In this document: positions 56,660 through 64,000 of the stretch, in pieces
Position numbering within the stretch: position 1 is the stretch's first letter
Layout of the letters: every line of letters starts with the position of its first letter
Made by a program: the position numbers and the translations under genes
DNA from: CAXXIC01 sp049315325
Lineage (GTDB): Bacteria > Bacteroidota > Bacteroidia > Bacteroidales > UBA7332
Direction of reading: 5' to 3'
NCBI GenBank assembly: GCA_049315325.1
Contig: JBMOKJ010000002.1
Span: 1-64,000, forward strand
Length of the DNA: 64,000 nt
Notes under the pieces: generated by a model
What the model was told of the DNA's origin: nothing
Databases searched by the model: none
Seen by the model: only the letters and a program-made list of their open reading frames with translations

Positions 56660-58276
56660 TTAAGCCTTATATTTTGCTTCACGCACCTCTTTCAATTTGT
56701 CGTCGGTGAGGTAGTCTTCAAAATCCATATAACGGTCGATTACACCGGTTGGCGTAAGTTCGATCACGCGATCGCAAACCGATTCGATGAATTCGTGGTC
56801 ATGCGATGCCATCAAGATTTGACCTGGAAACGCTTTCATATTGTTGTTGAACGCCTGAATTGACTCCATATCGAGGTGGTTGGTCGGGTGATCGAGAATG
56901 ATGACATTCGGATTTTGAAGCATCATACGCGCAATCATACAACGCATCTTTTCTCCTCCAGATAACACTTGTGTGTTTTTCAGCAAGTCGTCGCCCGAGA
57001 ACAACATCCGACCCAAATAGCCACGAATGAACGATTCGCTAGTGTCGGTCGAATATTTGCCTAACCAGTCGATTAGGTTCTCTTTTTTGGTAAAGAAAGA
57101 GTTGTTTTCCATCGGCAAATATGCACTGGTGATGGTGACACCCCAATCAAATTTACCCGTAGTCGGTTGTTTCAGTCCGTTGATGATATCGAAGAATGCA
57201 GACGTTACGCGGTTGTCTTTCGACAGGAACACCACTTTGTGCCCTTTTTCAATTGTGAAGCTGGCATTCTTAAAAAACACCTCTCCATCTTGTTCGTACG
57301 AAAGATTTTCTACCTCCAACACACGGTCGCCACACGGACGCTCTTGTTGGAAAATGATACCCGGATAGCGGCGTGTAGAAGGCTCAATTTCATCCACTTT
57401 GAGCTTTTCGAGCATCTTCTTACGGCTGGTAGCTTGTTTCGATTTTGCTACGTTGGCACTGAATCGTTGGATAAAGTCTTGCAACTCTTTGCGTTTTTCT
57501 TCTGCTTTTTTGTTGGCAACCGACTGTTGGCGAAGTGCCAATTGGCTCGATTCGTACCAGAAAGTATAGTTACCCGAAAACGCATGAACACGGCCGTAGT
57601 CGATATCGACCACATCGGTACATACATTATCGAGGAAGTGACGGTCGTGCGACACCACAATCACTGTATTTTGGCAATTTGCGAGGTAATTTTCCAACCA
57701 AAGCACGGTCTCTAAGTCAAGGTCGTTGGTGGGCTCATCGAGCAACAAGTTATCGGGATTGCCAAACAAGGCCTGTGCCAACAGCACACGCACTTTCACT
57801 TTGGCATCGATATCGCCCATCAATTGGTAGTGCATATCTTCTTTCACGCCCAGACCGCTGAGGAGATTCGCCGCATCGCTGTGCGCATTCCATCCGTCCA
57901 TGTGTGCGAATTCGTCTTCGAGTTTGGCTGCTAATACGCCGTCTTCTTCGGTGAAGTCGAGCTTTTCGTAGAGCGCATCTTTCTGCTTCATGATGCTCCA
58001 CATCTCTTTATGACCCATCAAAACGGTATCGAGAACGGGGAATTCATCAAATTCGTGGTGATCTTGCTTAAGCACAGACAATCGCTCGCCTGGGCCAATT
58101 GAAACTGAACCACGCGTAGGGTCAAGTTCTCCAGAAATAATACGAATAAGAGTAGATTTTCCGGCACCGTTGGCGCCAATTACACCGTAGCAGTTGCCTG
58201 CAGTAAACTTTAGATCGACATCGGAGAAAAGTGGCTTTTTTCCGAACTGAATAGTAAGATTTGAAACAGTTATCAT
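56660..58276 (-). CDS. ABC-F family ATPase (YbiT-like) with degenerate second site
   Basis: 538 aa soluble protein with two ABC domains and a linker, acting on ribosomes. Domain 1: Walker A GANGAGKST (about 34), Walker B LLLDEPTND intact, but the signature reads MGDIDAKVKVR instead of LSGGQ. Domain 2: signature LSGGEKMR intact, but Walker A is replaced by LSKDNRVTS and Walker B has His for the catalytic Glu (ILDHPTNHLD). So only one composite ATP site can hydrolyse ATP. The degenerate first signature is shared with E. coli YbiT; the second-site loss is stronger here. Confidence 0.93.
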   Translation of the reverse strand: MITVSNLTIQFGKKPLFSDVDLKFTAGNCYGVIGANGAGKSTLIRIISGELDPTRGSVSIGPGERLSVLKQDHHEFDEFPVLDTVLMGHKEMWSIMKQKDALYEKLDFTEEDGVLAAKLEDEFAHMDGWNAHSDAANLLSGLGVKEDMHYQLMGDIDAKVKVRVLLAQALFGNPDNLLLDEPTNDLDLETVLWLENYLANCQNTVIVVSHDRHFLDNVCTDVVDIDYGRVHAFSGNYTFWYESSQLALRQQSVANKKAEEKRKELQDFIQRFSANVAKSKQATSRKKMLEKLKVDEIEPSTRRYPGIIFQQERPCGDRVLEVENLSYEQDGEVFFKNASFTIEKGHKVVFLSKDNRVTSAFFDIINGLKQPTTGKFDWGVTITSAYLPMENNSFFTKKENLIDWLGKYSTDTSESFIRGYLGRMLFSGDDLLKNTQVLSGGEKMRCMIARMMLQNPNVIILDHPTNHLDMESIQAFNNNMKAFPGQILMASHDHEFIESVCDRVIELTPTGVIDRYMDFEDYLTDDKLKEVREAKYKA

Positions 58277-58333
58277 TTGCTAAATATTATCATCAACATT
58301 TTAAGGGCGCAAAGGTACGATTTTTATTTCTAA

Positions 58334-58369
58334 AAGTCGTAAGTCGAAATTGGTCATAAGTCGTAAGTC
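58334..58369. repeat. AAGTCGTAAGTC direct repeat
   Basis: AAGTCGTAAGTC occurs twice 24 bp apart; a related sequence in reverse orientation (ACTTACAACTTACGACTT) precedes the TPM gene at 17.83 kb. Confidence 0.4.
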
Positions 58370-58461
58370 AGTACTTATAGCTAACATATAGATTGATTTG
58401 ATAATTTTTTAAGTGGAAACAACTAAATCAATTACGTCACCTAATGACTTATCACTTCCTT

Positions 58462-59361
58462 TTATTTCAACTTCAACGTATCTCCATCGTTTGGGATGTA
58501 ATCTTCGTTGAGGTGATTGAGTTTATAGAGCGTTTTCATCCTTACGCCATAGGTTTGCGAGATGGTGTGAATCGATTCCCCAGGTTGTATGATGTGAATG
58601 GCGTAGTCTCCTTTTACCTGTTTGTTTTTCTTTTGCAGGTAAACGATATCTCCATCGTTGAGTGGAAATCCTTTTGGAACTTCGTTGTATTTGCAAAGTG
58701 CCTGCGGATAGAAATCGAGTCGTTTAGCGAGTGATTCAAATGTGTCGCCGCGTTTAGCAACCACATAGAGCAATCCCTGGGATAAATAAACTTCAGGAGG
58801 AGGGCCAAGTGTGGCTTTTTCCACCAAAACTTTGTCTTTTCTGCTCATCGATTTGGTATCCAATAAGAATAGCTCGTAGGTTTCGATGACTTTTATTAAC
58901 TTGTTAGCATACGATTTGTCGGTGGCATAGCCCGCTTTTTGCAGACCCATTGCCCATCCGCGATAATCGGTAATGTTGAGTTCGAAGAGAAATGCATAGC
59001 GTGGATTTTGACTCAAAAACTGTGAGTGATCGATGTACGAATCTTCAGCTTGATTGTATTTGCGGAAGCAGTCGTCTTTCTTGTCGTCGTCGTGCAAAAC
59101 GTATGGGCCAGTCCAACCGTTGTGGCACTTAATTCCGAAATGATTGTTCGATTCGATCGTCAGTTGACTATTGCCAGCTCCCGATTCGAGCAGTCCTTGA
59201 GCCAAGGTGATGCTTGTTGGGATTTTGTACTTTTTTTGGTGGCTCATTGCTACCTCACTATAGTTAGCTATGTAGTCAAGATATTGTTTATTTAGGCTTT
59301 GTGCAAATATGAAAACTATCGATAAACAGAGGAATATGGATGTGATTGAAGCTCTTTTCAC
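58462..59361 (-). CDS. Exported peptidoglycan hydrolase: GH73 glucosaminidase with two LysM domains
   Basis: 299 aa, signal peptide about 1-21 (LSIVFIFAQS). GH73 domain about 25-160 (IPTSITLAQGLLESGAGNSQL with the catalytic Glu; HFGIKCHNGWTG; YAFLFELNITDYRGWAMGLQ; KAGYATDKSY). Two LysM modules at about 200-245 (YVVAKRGDTFESLAKRL) and 253-298 (HIIQPGESIHTISQTYGV). Cleaves the glycan backbone of murein in the periplasm. Confidence 0.94.
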   Translation of the reverse strand: MKRASITSIFLCLSIVFIFAQSLNKQYLDYIANYSEVAMSHQKKYKIPTSITLAQGLLESGAGNSQLTIESNNHFGIKCHNGWTGPYVLHDDDKKDDCFRKYNQAEDSYIDHSQFLSQNPRYAFLFELNITDYRGWAMGLQKAGYATDKSYANKLIKVIETYELFLLDTKSMSRKDKVLVEKATLGPPPEVYLSQGLLYVVAKRGDTFESLAKRLDFYPQALCKYNEVPKGFPLNDGDIVYLQKKNKQVKGDYAIHIIQPGESIHTISQTYGVRMKTLYKLNHLNEDYIPNDGDTLKLK

Positions 59362-59413
59362 TCTTGATTTTGGAATTAATTGATGGTTGATTGAAAATTT
59401 ATGAATTAACCAT

Positions 59414-59421
59414 TATATTTG
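59414..59421 (+). promoter_or_regulatory. -7 box for cdd
   Basis: TATATTTG, 19 nt before the ATG at 59441; supports that start over the TTG at 59429. Confidence 0.5.
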
Positions 59422-59440
59422 TAAAAAATTGGAATACATT

Positions 59441-59923
59441 ATGAAAGAACGTATTGTGAGCGCAAAGATACAAGTTTATACACTTGCAGAGCTATCAGAA
59501 GTCGAAAAAAACCTTATAAAATTGGCAAAAGAAGCGACAGAGAGAGCGTATGCGCCCTATTCAAAATTTCAGGTTGGTGCTGCAGCACTTCTCGATAATG
59601 GTGAGATCGTATGTGGTACTAATCAAGAAAATGCAGCCTACCCATCGGGCTTGTGCGCCGAGCGCGTATCCTTGTTTTTTGCAAACTCTCAGTACCCAAC
59701 GAGCGGTGTAAAGATTCTTGCTATTTCTGCACAAACAGGAGGGTATTTTACAGAAGAGTGTACTGCCCCATGCGGTGCATGTCGTCAAGTGATTCTCGAA
59801 ACAGAAAATCGATTTGAATCGCCAATGAGGATTTTAATGGCAGGAAAAGAGACCGTTTACGCGGTCGATAGCATCAAAGAATTACTCCCATTACATTTCG
59901 ATAAGAGCAGTTTAAACGGATAA
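59441..59923 (+). CDS. cdd: Cytidine deaminase
   Basis: 160 aa homotetrameric-class zinc enzyme of pyrimidine salvage. YAPYSKFQVGAAALLDNGEI, zinc ligand and catalytic Glu in SGLCAERVSLFF, and PCGACRQVILE with the other two Cys ligands. The TTG at 59429 is discarded for the ATG at 59441 next to the -7 box. Confidence 0.95.
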   Translation: MKERIVSAKIQVYTLAELSEVEKNLIKLAKEATERAYAPYSKFQVGAAALLDNGEIVCGTNQENAAYPSGLCAERVSLFFANSQYPTSGVKILAISAQTGGYFTEECTAPCGACRQVILETENRFESPMRILMAGKETVYAVDSIKELLPLHFDKSSLNG

Positions 59924-59936
59924 ATATCGTCGTTCG

Positions 59937-61190
59937 ATGAGATTGAAACAACTGGTTCTACTTTTGCTTTTTCCACTCTACACTTTTTTTGTTGAAGCAC
60001 AAACAGAGGGAAACAATGATAAAGTTAGAACACTTACCACTCGGGTGAAAGATAATTGGCAAATGCCGCCGGTTATTGAACTCAACGGAACTCAAACCGT
60101 TGAGGTTAAATTCGATTTTCTTGATTTAAACGCCCATTATTTCTATTACAGTATCACCCATTGCAATGCCGACTGGAGTCCGAGTTCTATTTCGGAATCA
60201 GAATATCTTAGTGGATTCAATAATCAGCCGATTGAGACGAGGAAAACGTCATTCAATACGTATCAAAATTACACGAATTACAGCTTTGAATTGCCGAACG
60301 AAAATTTTAAACTGAAGCTTTCGGGTAATTATTTAGTGAAGATTTATGATAATGATAATCCCGATGCAGTAGTCGCTACGGCACGCTTCTCGGTGTACGA
60401 GAAATTGGTCAACGTGGGTGCGCAAATCAACACCATTACCGACATAGACTACAACGACGGACATCAGCAGTTGGATTTGCAAATCGATACACGAAATTAT
60501 CCGATTCGGACGCCGCAAATGGAGCTAAAAATTGTGGTGAATCAAAACAATCGAACAGATAATCAGGCAATGTTATCAGTGCCATCAATCACACAAGGCT
60601 CGAGTTTGATTTACACCCACGTGAAAGAATTAATTTTTGATGCGGGAAACGAGTTTCGCCGTTTCGAAATGGTGTCGTATCGCTACAACGGCATGAATGT
60701 GGAGAGCATTCGCCACATCAATCCCTATTACAATGTATTTCTTTATACCGATAAATCGAAGTTGCGCAGCACATACGTTTACGATCAGGATCAGAACGGA
60801 CGTTGCTACATCCGCAACAGTGAAGCGCAGGATTTCGACAACGAATCGGACTATTTTGTGACGCATTTTACCTTAGCTGCCAACGAACCAATTGGTAACG
60901 GACGACTCTATTTGATGGGGGAATTTAATCAATTTCGTGTCGATTCGAATTGGGAAATGACTTACGACATCGATCGACGGGCGTACACAAAGGCTGTTTC
61001 TTTGAAACAAGGAGCATACAACTACCAATATTTGTTTGTGCCCGATGGCAGAACGAAAGCGACGACTGCCCTGACCGACGGCAATTTCTATGAAACAGAA
61101 AATGAATATATGCTCCGAGTTTATCACCGACCGATTGGTGGCAGATACGACCGTTTAGTCGGCTATAATCTGGTAAAATCTGGTAAATAA
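59937..61190 (+). CDS. DUF5103 family type IX secretion system plug protein
   Basis: 417 aa exported (signal peptide about 1-21, LLLFPLYTFFVEAQ). Conserved blocks: ELNGTQTVEVKFDFLDLNAH, YSITHCNADWSPSSISESEY, GNYLVKIYDNDNPD and the C-terminal E-set-like part (YLMGEFNQFRVDSNWEMTYD, KQGAYNYQYLFV). The plug protein occludes the SprA translocon of the T9SS in its resting state. Consistent with T9SS-sorted enzymes in this window. Confidence 0.88.
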   Translation: MRLKQLVLLLLFPLYTFFVEAQTEGNNDKVRTLTTRVKDNWQMPPVIELNGTQTVEVKFDFLDLNAHYFYYSITHCNADWSPSSISESEYLSGFNNQPIETRKTSFNTYQNYTNYSFELPNENFKLKLSGNYLVKIYDNDNPDAVVATARFSVYEKLVNVGAQINTITDIDYNDGHQQLDLQIDTRNYPIRTPQMELKIVVNQNNRTDNQAMLSVPSITQGSSLIYTHVKELIFDAGNEFRRFEMVSYRYNGMNVESIRHINPYYNVFLYTDKSKLRSTYVYDQDQNGRCYIRNSEAQDFDNESDYFVTHFTLAANEPIGNGRLYLMGEFNQFRVDSNWEMTYDIDRRAYTKAVSLKQGAYNYQYLFVPDGRTKATTALTDGNFYETENEYMLRVYHRPIGGRYDRLVGYNLVKSGK

Positions 61191-61222
61191 GTATGCATTA
61201 GAAATAGTTAAACTGAGGAACA

Positions 61223-61510
61223 ATGAACAACAAAGAACTTACAGCTCAACTGTCCAAACGGACAGGCAACTCGGCTGCTGAAACCCAACTTTTGTTGAGC
61301 AAAACTTGCGAATTACTCGGCTCAAGTTTTGCGCAAATGAACTCGTTGATTATTCAAGGATTTGGCACGTTTGAAGTGGCAAAAAAACAAGAACGACTGA
61401 CCATTCACCCCTCGTCGGGGAAAAGACTTCTGATTCCGCCCAAAATGATTTTGGGATTCTCACCAAGCAAGTTATTCAAGGAAAAGACGAAAGGGCTGAG
61501 CCATGAGTAA
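61223..61510 (+). CDS. HU-type DNA-binding protein
   Basis: 95 aa HU-fold protein: LSKRTGNSAAETQLLLSKTC, IIQGFGTFEVAKKQERLTIH, SSGKRLLIPPKMILGFSPSK. More divergent than the HU at 2 kb. Overlaps the next gene by 8 nt, so both are made together. Confidence 0.9.
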   Translation: MNNKELTAQLSKRTGNSAAETQLLLSKTCELLGSSFAQMNSLIIQGFGTFEVAKKQERLTIHPSSGKRLLIPPKMILGFSPSKLFKEKTKGLSHE

Positions 61511-62471
61511 CAAATTATTGCTGTCAGATATCACAGATTTATTGTCGGAAAACGCCAAAATTTCGAAGAAAGAAGCCGGTGCTTTTCTCAAAGTTCTGTT
61601 CGAATTAGTCGAAGAACAGCTGTTGATTGAGAAGATTGTCAAAATCAAAGGACTGGGGACTTTCAAACTGATATGGGTGGAGAGTCGAAGGATAGCCAAC
61701 GTCAATACAGGTGAAATTCAAGAAATTTCGGGTCATTACAAGCCAACCTTTACGCCCGATGCTGCGCTTGCTGAAGCAGTAAATGAACCTTTTGCTCACC
61801 TCGAAACGATGGATCTCGACGATAGTTCGGTTGCTGACGAGCCAATTGCTCAAAAAATAGAAGAGAACCACCTAAACCCTTCGAAAATCGAACCCGTATT
61901 AGAGGAAGAAGTTCGACCCGTATTAACAACTATTCATGAAGATAAAACTGAAACAGAGGGAGAACAAGAAAGTGTAGAAGAGGAAACTGCACCTCGAAAA
62001 CGAAGCTACAAGACGCTCATTTTCCTGATTCTATTTGTATTGCTTGTTGGTACTGGATATTACGGTTCTCAATTTTGGGAAACATTTCAACCAAAACCAA
62101 GTCAAAAAATTGCGGCCGATTCGATAAAGAGCACGCCAATGGACACAACTCACCTCAAAGCTGACAGTGTGGCAGTAGGAAATGCGAAACCAGCATCTGT
62201 TTCTGAAAGGAAGGACAGCATCCTCACTACTGAGATGATGGAGGCTGGTTCGAGATTGACAAGAGTTGCGCTAAAATATTACGGGAACAAAGTGTTTTGG
62301 GTATATCTCTACCAAGCAAATAAGTATGTGATCAGCAATCCCAATCATGTGACGGCGGGCACAGTACTCGAGATTCCAAACAAGGAAATATACAACATCG
62401 ATGCAAATGACCCTCAGTCTATTGCAACAGCAAAAGCATTGGAATCAGAAATTAAAAAGCAATTTGACTAA
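61503..62471 (+). CDS. HU domain fused to membrane helix and LysM domain
   Basis: 322 aa. Residues 1-95 form an HU-like domain (FLKVLFELVEEQLLIEKIVK, IKGLGTFKLIWVESRR, GHYKPTFTPDAALAEAVN). An acidic linker follows, then one membrane helix (about 169-187, LIFLILFVLLVGTGYYG), a Ser/Lys-rich stretch, and a LysM-like domain (about 247-290, LTRVALKYYGNKVFWVYLYQ, TAGTVLEIP). The topology predicts DNA-binding in the cytoplasm and murein-binding outside, i.e. a possible chromosome-envelope tether. Related bacterial HU/SPOR or HU/LysM proteins exist in Bacteroidota; function untested as far as I know. Confidence 0.88.
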   Translation: MSNKLLLSDITDLLSENAKISKKEAGAFLKVLFELVEEQLLIEKIVKIKGLGTFKLIWVESRRIANVNTGEIQEISGHYKPTFTPDAALAEAVNEPFAHLETMDLDDSSVADEPIAQKIEENHLNPSKIEPVLEEEVRPVLTTIHEDKTETEGEQESVEEETAPRKRSYKTLIFLILFVLLVGTGYYGSQFWETFQPKPSQKIAADSIKSTPMDTTHLKADSVAVGNAKPASVSERKDSILTTEMMEAGSRLTRVALKYYGNKVFWVYLYQANKYVISNPNHVTAGTVLEIPNKEIYNIDANDPQSIATAKALESEIKKQFD

Positions 62472-62482
62472 ATTATACTACC

Positions 62483-62905
62483 ATGAAAACAAAAGGATTA
62501 ATTCAGGAATTTAAACAGTTCGCTATGCGTGGCAATGTCAGCGATATGGCGATAGGTATCATAATCGGAGCCGCGTTTGGCAAGATTGTGAGTTCGTTGG
62601 TTGCTGATATTATTATGCCACCCATTGGATTGCTGGTTGGTGGTGTGAATTTTACAAATCTCAAGATTGTGATGCAACAAGCCAACGAACTTGAAGGTTT
62701 GAAGGAAGTGTCACTCAATTATGGAAACTTCTTGCAGGTGATTTTCGACTTTATAATCGTTGCATTCTGTATCTTTATGCTAATAAAATTTATGAATAGG
62801 CTTTCAGACAAGAAAGATGCTGAAACACCTCCACCTCCAGCAGAGCCATCGAAAGAGGAAAAACTGCTGACCGAAATCAGAGATTTACTGAAAGGGAAAA
62901 AATAG
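62483..62905 (+). CDS. mscL: Large-conductance mechanosensitive channel
   Basis: 140 aa homopentameric osmotic safety valve. FKQFAMRGNVSDMAIGIIIGAAFGKIVSSLV (first helix; shown in overlapping pieces FKQFAMRGNV and AIGIIIGAAFGKIV), PPIGLLVGGVNF, second helix FLQVIFDFIIVAFCIFMLIK, then a cytosolic helix. It follows the HU-LysM gene by 11 nt. Confidence 0.96.
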   Translation: MKTKGLIQEFKQFAMRGNVSDMAIGIIIGAAFGKIVSSLVADIIMPPIGLLVGGVNFTNLKIVMQQANELEGLKEVSLNYGNFLQVIFDFIIVAFCIFMLIKFMNRLSDKKDAETPPPPAEPSKEEKLLTEIRDLLKGKK

Positions 62906-62912
62906 GACCCAC

Positions 62913-62951
62913 AAGTGGCGCACAAACTTAGAACTTTGTGCGCCACTTTTT
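62913..62951 (+). terminator. Terminator of the plug-HU-HU-mscL operon
   Basis: AAGTGGCGCACAAA/TTTGTGCGCCACTT stem with 8-nt loop and T-run. Confidence 0.9.
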
Positions 62952-62982
62952 GTTTAACGAATTGACGGCGTGCTTTTTTTTG

Positions 62983-62990
62983 TAATTTTG
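62983..62990 (+). promoter_or_regulatory. -7 box for the MscS gene
   Basis: TAATTTTG, 43 nt before the ATG at 63034. Confidence 0.45.
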
Positions 62991-63033
62991 TCGAATGTAA
63001 CCAAAATTGATTTATAACTCATTACCTAAACAA

Positions 63034-63957
63034 ATGATTTCAAATTTCGACAACTTAGCCAAAACCACTGTAGATAGTGTGGAACACAACCTCTCCAAAA
63101 CGATTGGATTGCCTTCGAAGATTCAAGATCTTTCGGCGGAAACGTTGCATCATTTTATTCAACAATTAGCTGGGCAAGCGCTCTCATTTGTAACCAAAGT
63201 ACTGATTGCGCTCATTATCTACTTTATTGGTCGGTGGGTGATTCGTCGTACGAAACGAATTAGTCAGAAAATCTTTGTACGCCGCGAAATGGATTTGTCG
63301 TTGCGCACATTCCTATTGAGTTTGATCAATATTTCGATGACCATCGTTTTGCTGATTATCATTATCAGCATTCTTGGTTTCGAAACCAGTTCGTTTGTTG
63401 CTCTTTTTGCCTCTGCGGGTGTAGCTGTTGGTATGGCTTTGAGCGGTACGCTGCAAAATTTCGCAGGAGGTGTGATGGTGTTGCTCTTTAAACCATACAA
63501 AGTGGGCGATGTGATTGAAGCTCAAGGTTATACTGGAACGGTAAAGGAGATTTTGATTTTCAACACTGTGCTAAATACATTCGACAACAAAGCCATTTTT
63601 ATTCCAAATGGAAGTTTGGCAACAGGCATTATCAACAACTTTTCGAAAGAGAATATCCGACGCATTGAGTGGACCTTCACTATACCTTACGGCAATAATT
63701 ACGAAAAGGCAAAAGCACTTGTTCTATCGTTAATAGCGCAAGATAATCGAATACTGAATCAACCTGCCGAACCTTTTGTGGCAATAAGTAAACTTGGCAC
63801 AGGCTCTGTAGAAATCGTTGTTCGTGTATGGGTACCAAGTTCTGAATATTGGAATGTTTTTTATGGACTAAACGAACAACTTTATCATCGATTAGAAGAA
63901 GAAGGTCTGATGCTATCCGTGCCGAAAATGGATATTTTACTTAAAAGAGAAGAGTAG
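63034..63957 (+). CDS. Small-conductance mechanosensitive channel (MscS family)
   Basis: 307 aa from ATG 63034 (a TTG at 63007 is less likely). Three membrane helices (about 60-80, 95-120, 125-145); the pore helix ASAGVAVGMALSGTLQNFAGG is seen, followed by VMVLLFKPYKVGDVIEAQGY and TVKEILIFNTVLNTFDNKAI of the beta domain. Small MscS form. Second mechanosensitive channel in a row after mscL, in a separate transcription unit. Confidence 0.94.
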   Translation: MISNFDNLAKTTVDSVEHNLSKTIGLPSKIQDLSAETLHHFIQQLAGQALSFVTKVLIALIIYFIGRWVIRRTKRISQKIFVRREMDLSLRTFLLSLINISMTIVLLIIIISILGFETSSFVALFASAGVAVGMALSGTLQNFAGGVMVLLFKPYKVGDVIEAQGYTGTVKEILIFNTVLNTFDNKAIFIPNGSLATGIINNFSKENIRRIEWTFTIPYGNNYEKAKALVLSLIAQDNRILNQPAEPFVAISKLGTGSVEIVVRVWVPSSEYWNVFYGLNEQLYHRLEEEGLMLSVPKMDILLKREE

Positions 63958-63962
63958 AAAAA

Positions 63963-64000
63963 ATGCATTTGAATATGAAGCATAAACAAGTCTTATTTCT
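63963..64000 (+). CDS. Start of a further gene (partial)
   Basis: Two in-frame ATG codons (63963 and 63975) open a frame reading MKHKQVLF from the second, which runs off the window. Too short to assign. Confidence 0.3.
   Translation, partial: MHLNMKHKQVLF

Overview
The window reads as chromosome of a Bacteroidota bacterium, most likely order Bacteroidales (a Paludibacter- or Dysgonomonas-like relative is my guess, not proven). Evidence: -7 boxes of the form TAnnTTTG, twice with a TTTG box exactly 19 nt upstream; almost no Shine-Dalgarno sequences; an ECF sigma/FecR/TonB-receptor operon; type IX secretion C-terminal domains and a T9SS plug (DUF5103) gene; a GH57/GT4/GH133 glycogen operon; and many short dispersed palindromes. 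No rRNA, CRISPR array, prophage or complete insertion sequence was seen. One tRNA (Thr, anticodon CGT) is present.

Layout. 0.1-5.4 kb: RNase G, a 30-residue basic mS38-like protein and HU on the minus strand, diverging from mutY, an orphan response regulator and queA, then tRNA-Thr. 5.9-10.3 kb: ECF sigma, anti-sigma FecR, TonB-dependent receptor and a His-rich lipoprotein, which look like one regulated surface uptake unit. 10.5-19.1 kb: pnp, a thioredoxin-fold lipoprotein lacking CxxC, greA (with a promoter, terminator-like hairpin and strong SD in its leader), HIT protein, the DUF47-Pit phosphate pair behind a PHO-box-like repeat, and LemA with two TPM-domain proteins. 19.2-26.7 kb: a HEPN/MNT toxin-antitoxin pair, a YdeI-like protein with a CDGSH tail, a secreted GH5-CBM6-T9SS enzyme, a GH9-like enzyme and small enzymes.

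26.7-34.9 kb is the accessory region. Unrelated single genes (EEP phosphatase, AlkD-like, nitrilase, membrane NTN hydrolase, beta-lactamase-like) all lie on the minus strand and are separated by imperfect palindromes ending in GCC..AAC / GTT..GGC, reminiscent of integron attC sites. The beta-lactamase-like gene sits between two copies of the radA promoter and first 39 codons (215 bp, 2 differences); the outer copy is a dead fragment. Each copy is preceded by four 11-bp iterons whose spacing is conserved but whose sequence differs. A second HEPN/MNT pair follows radA.

34.9-64 kb is mostly core and polysaccharide metabolism: S1/P1 nuclease, LD-carboxypeptidase, heparinase-like lyase, a secreted HEFGH metallopeptidase, an FAD oxidoreductase, a tandem carbohydrate-binding-like secreted protein, gdhA, RlpA, the glycogen operon, rhomboid and MarC, a Crp-type regulator, a YefM/YoeB pair with a three-fold TGTACA operator, an asymmetric ABC-F ATPase, a GH73-LysM hydrolase, cytidine deaminase, T9SS plug, two HU-type genes (one fused to a membrane helix and LysM), MscL and MscS.
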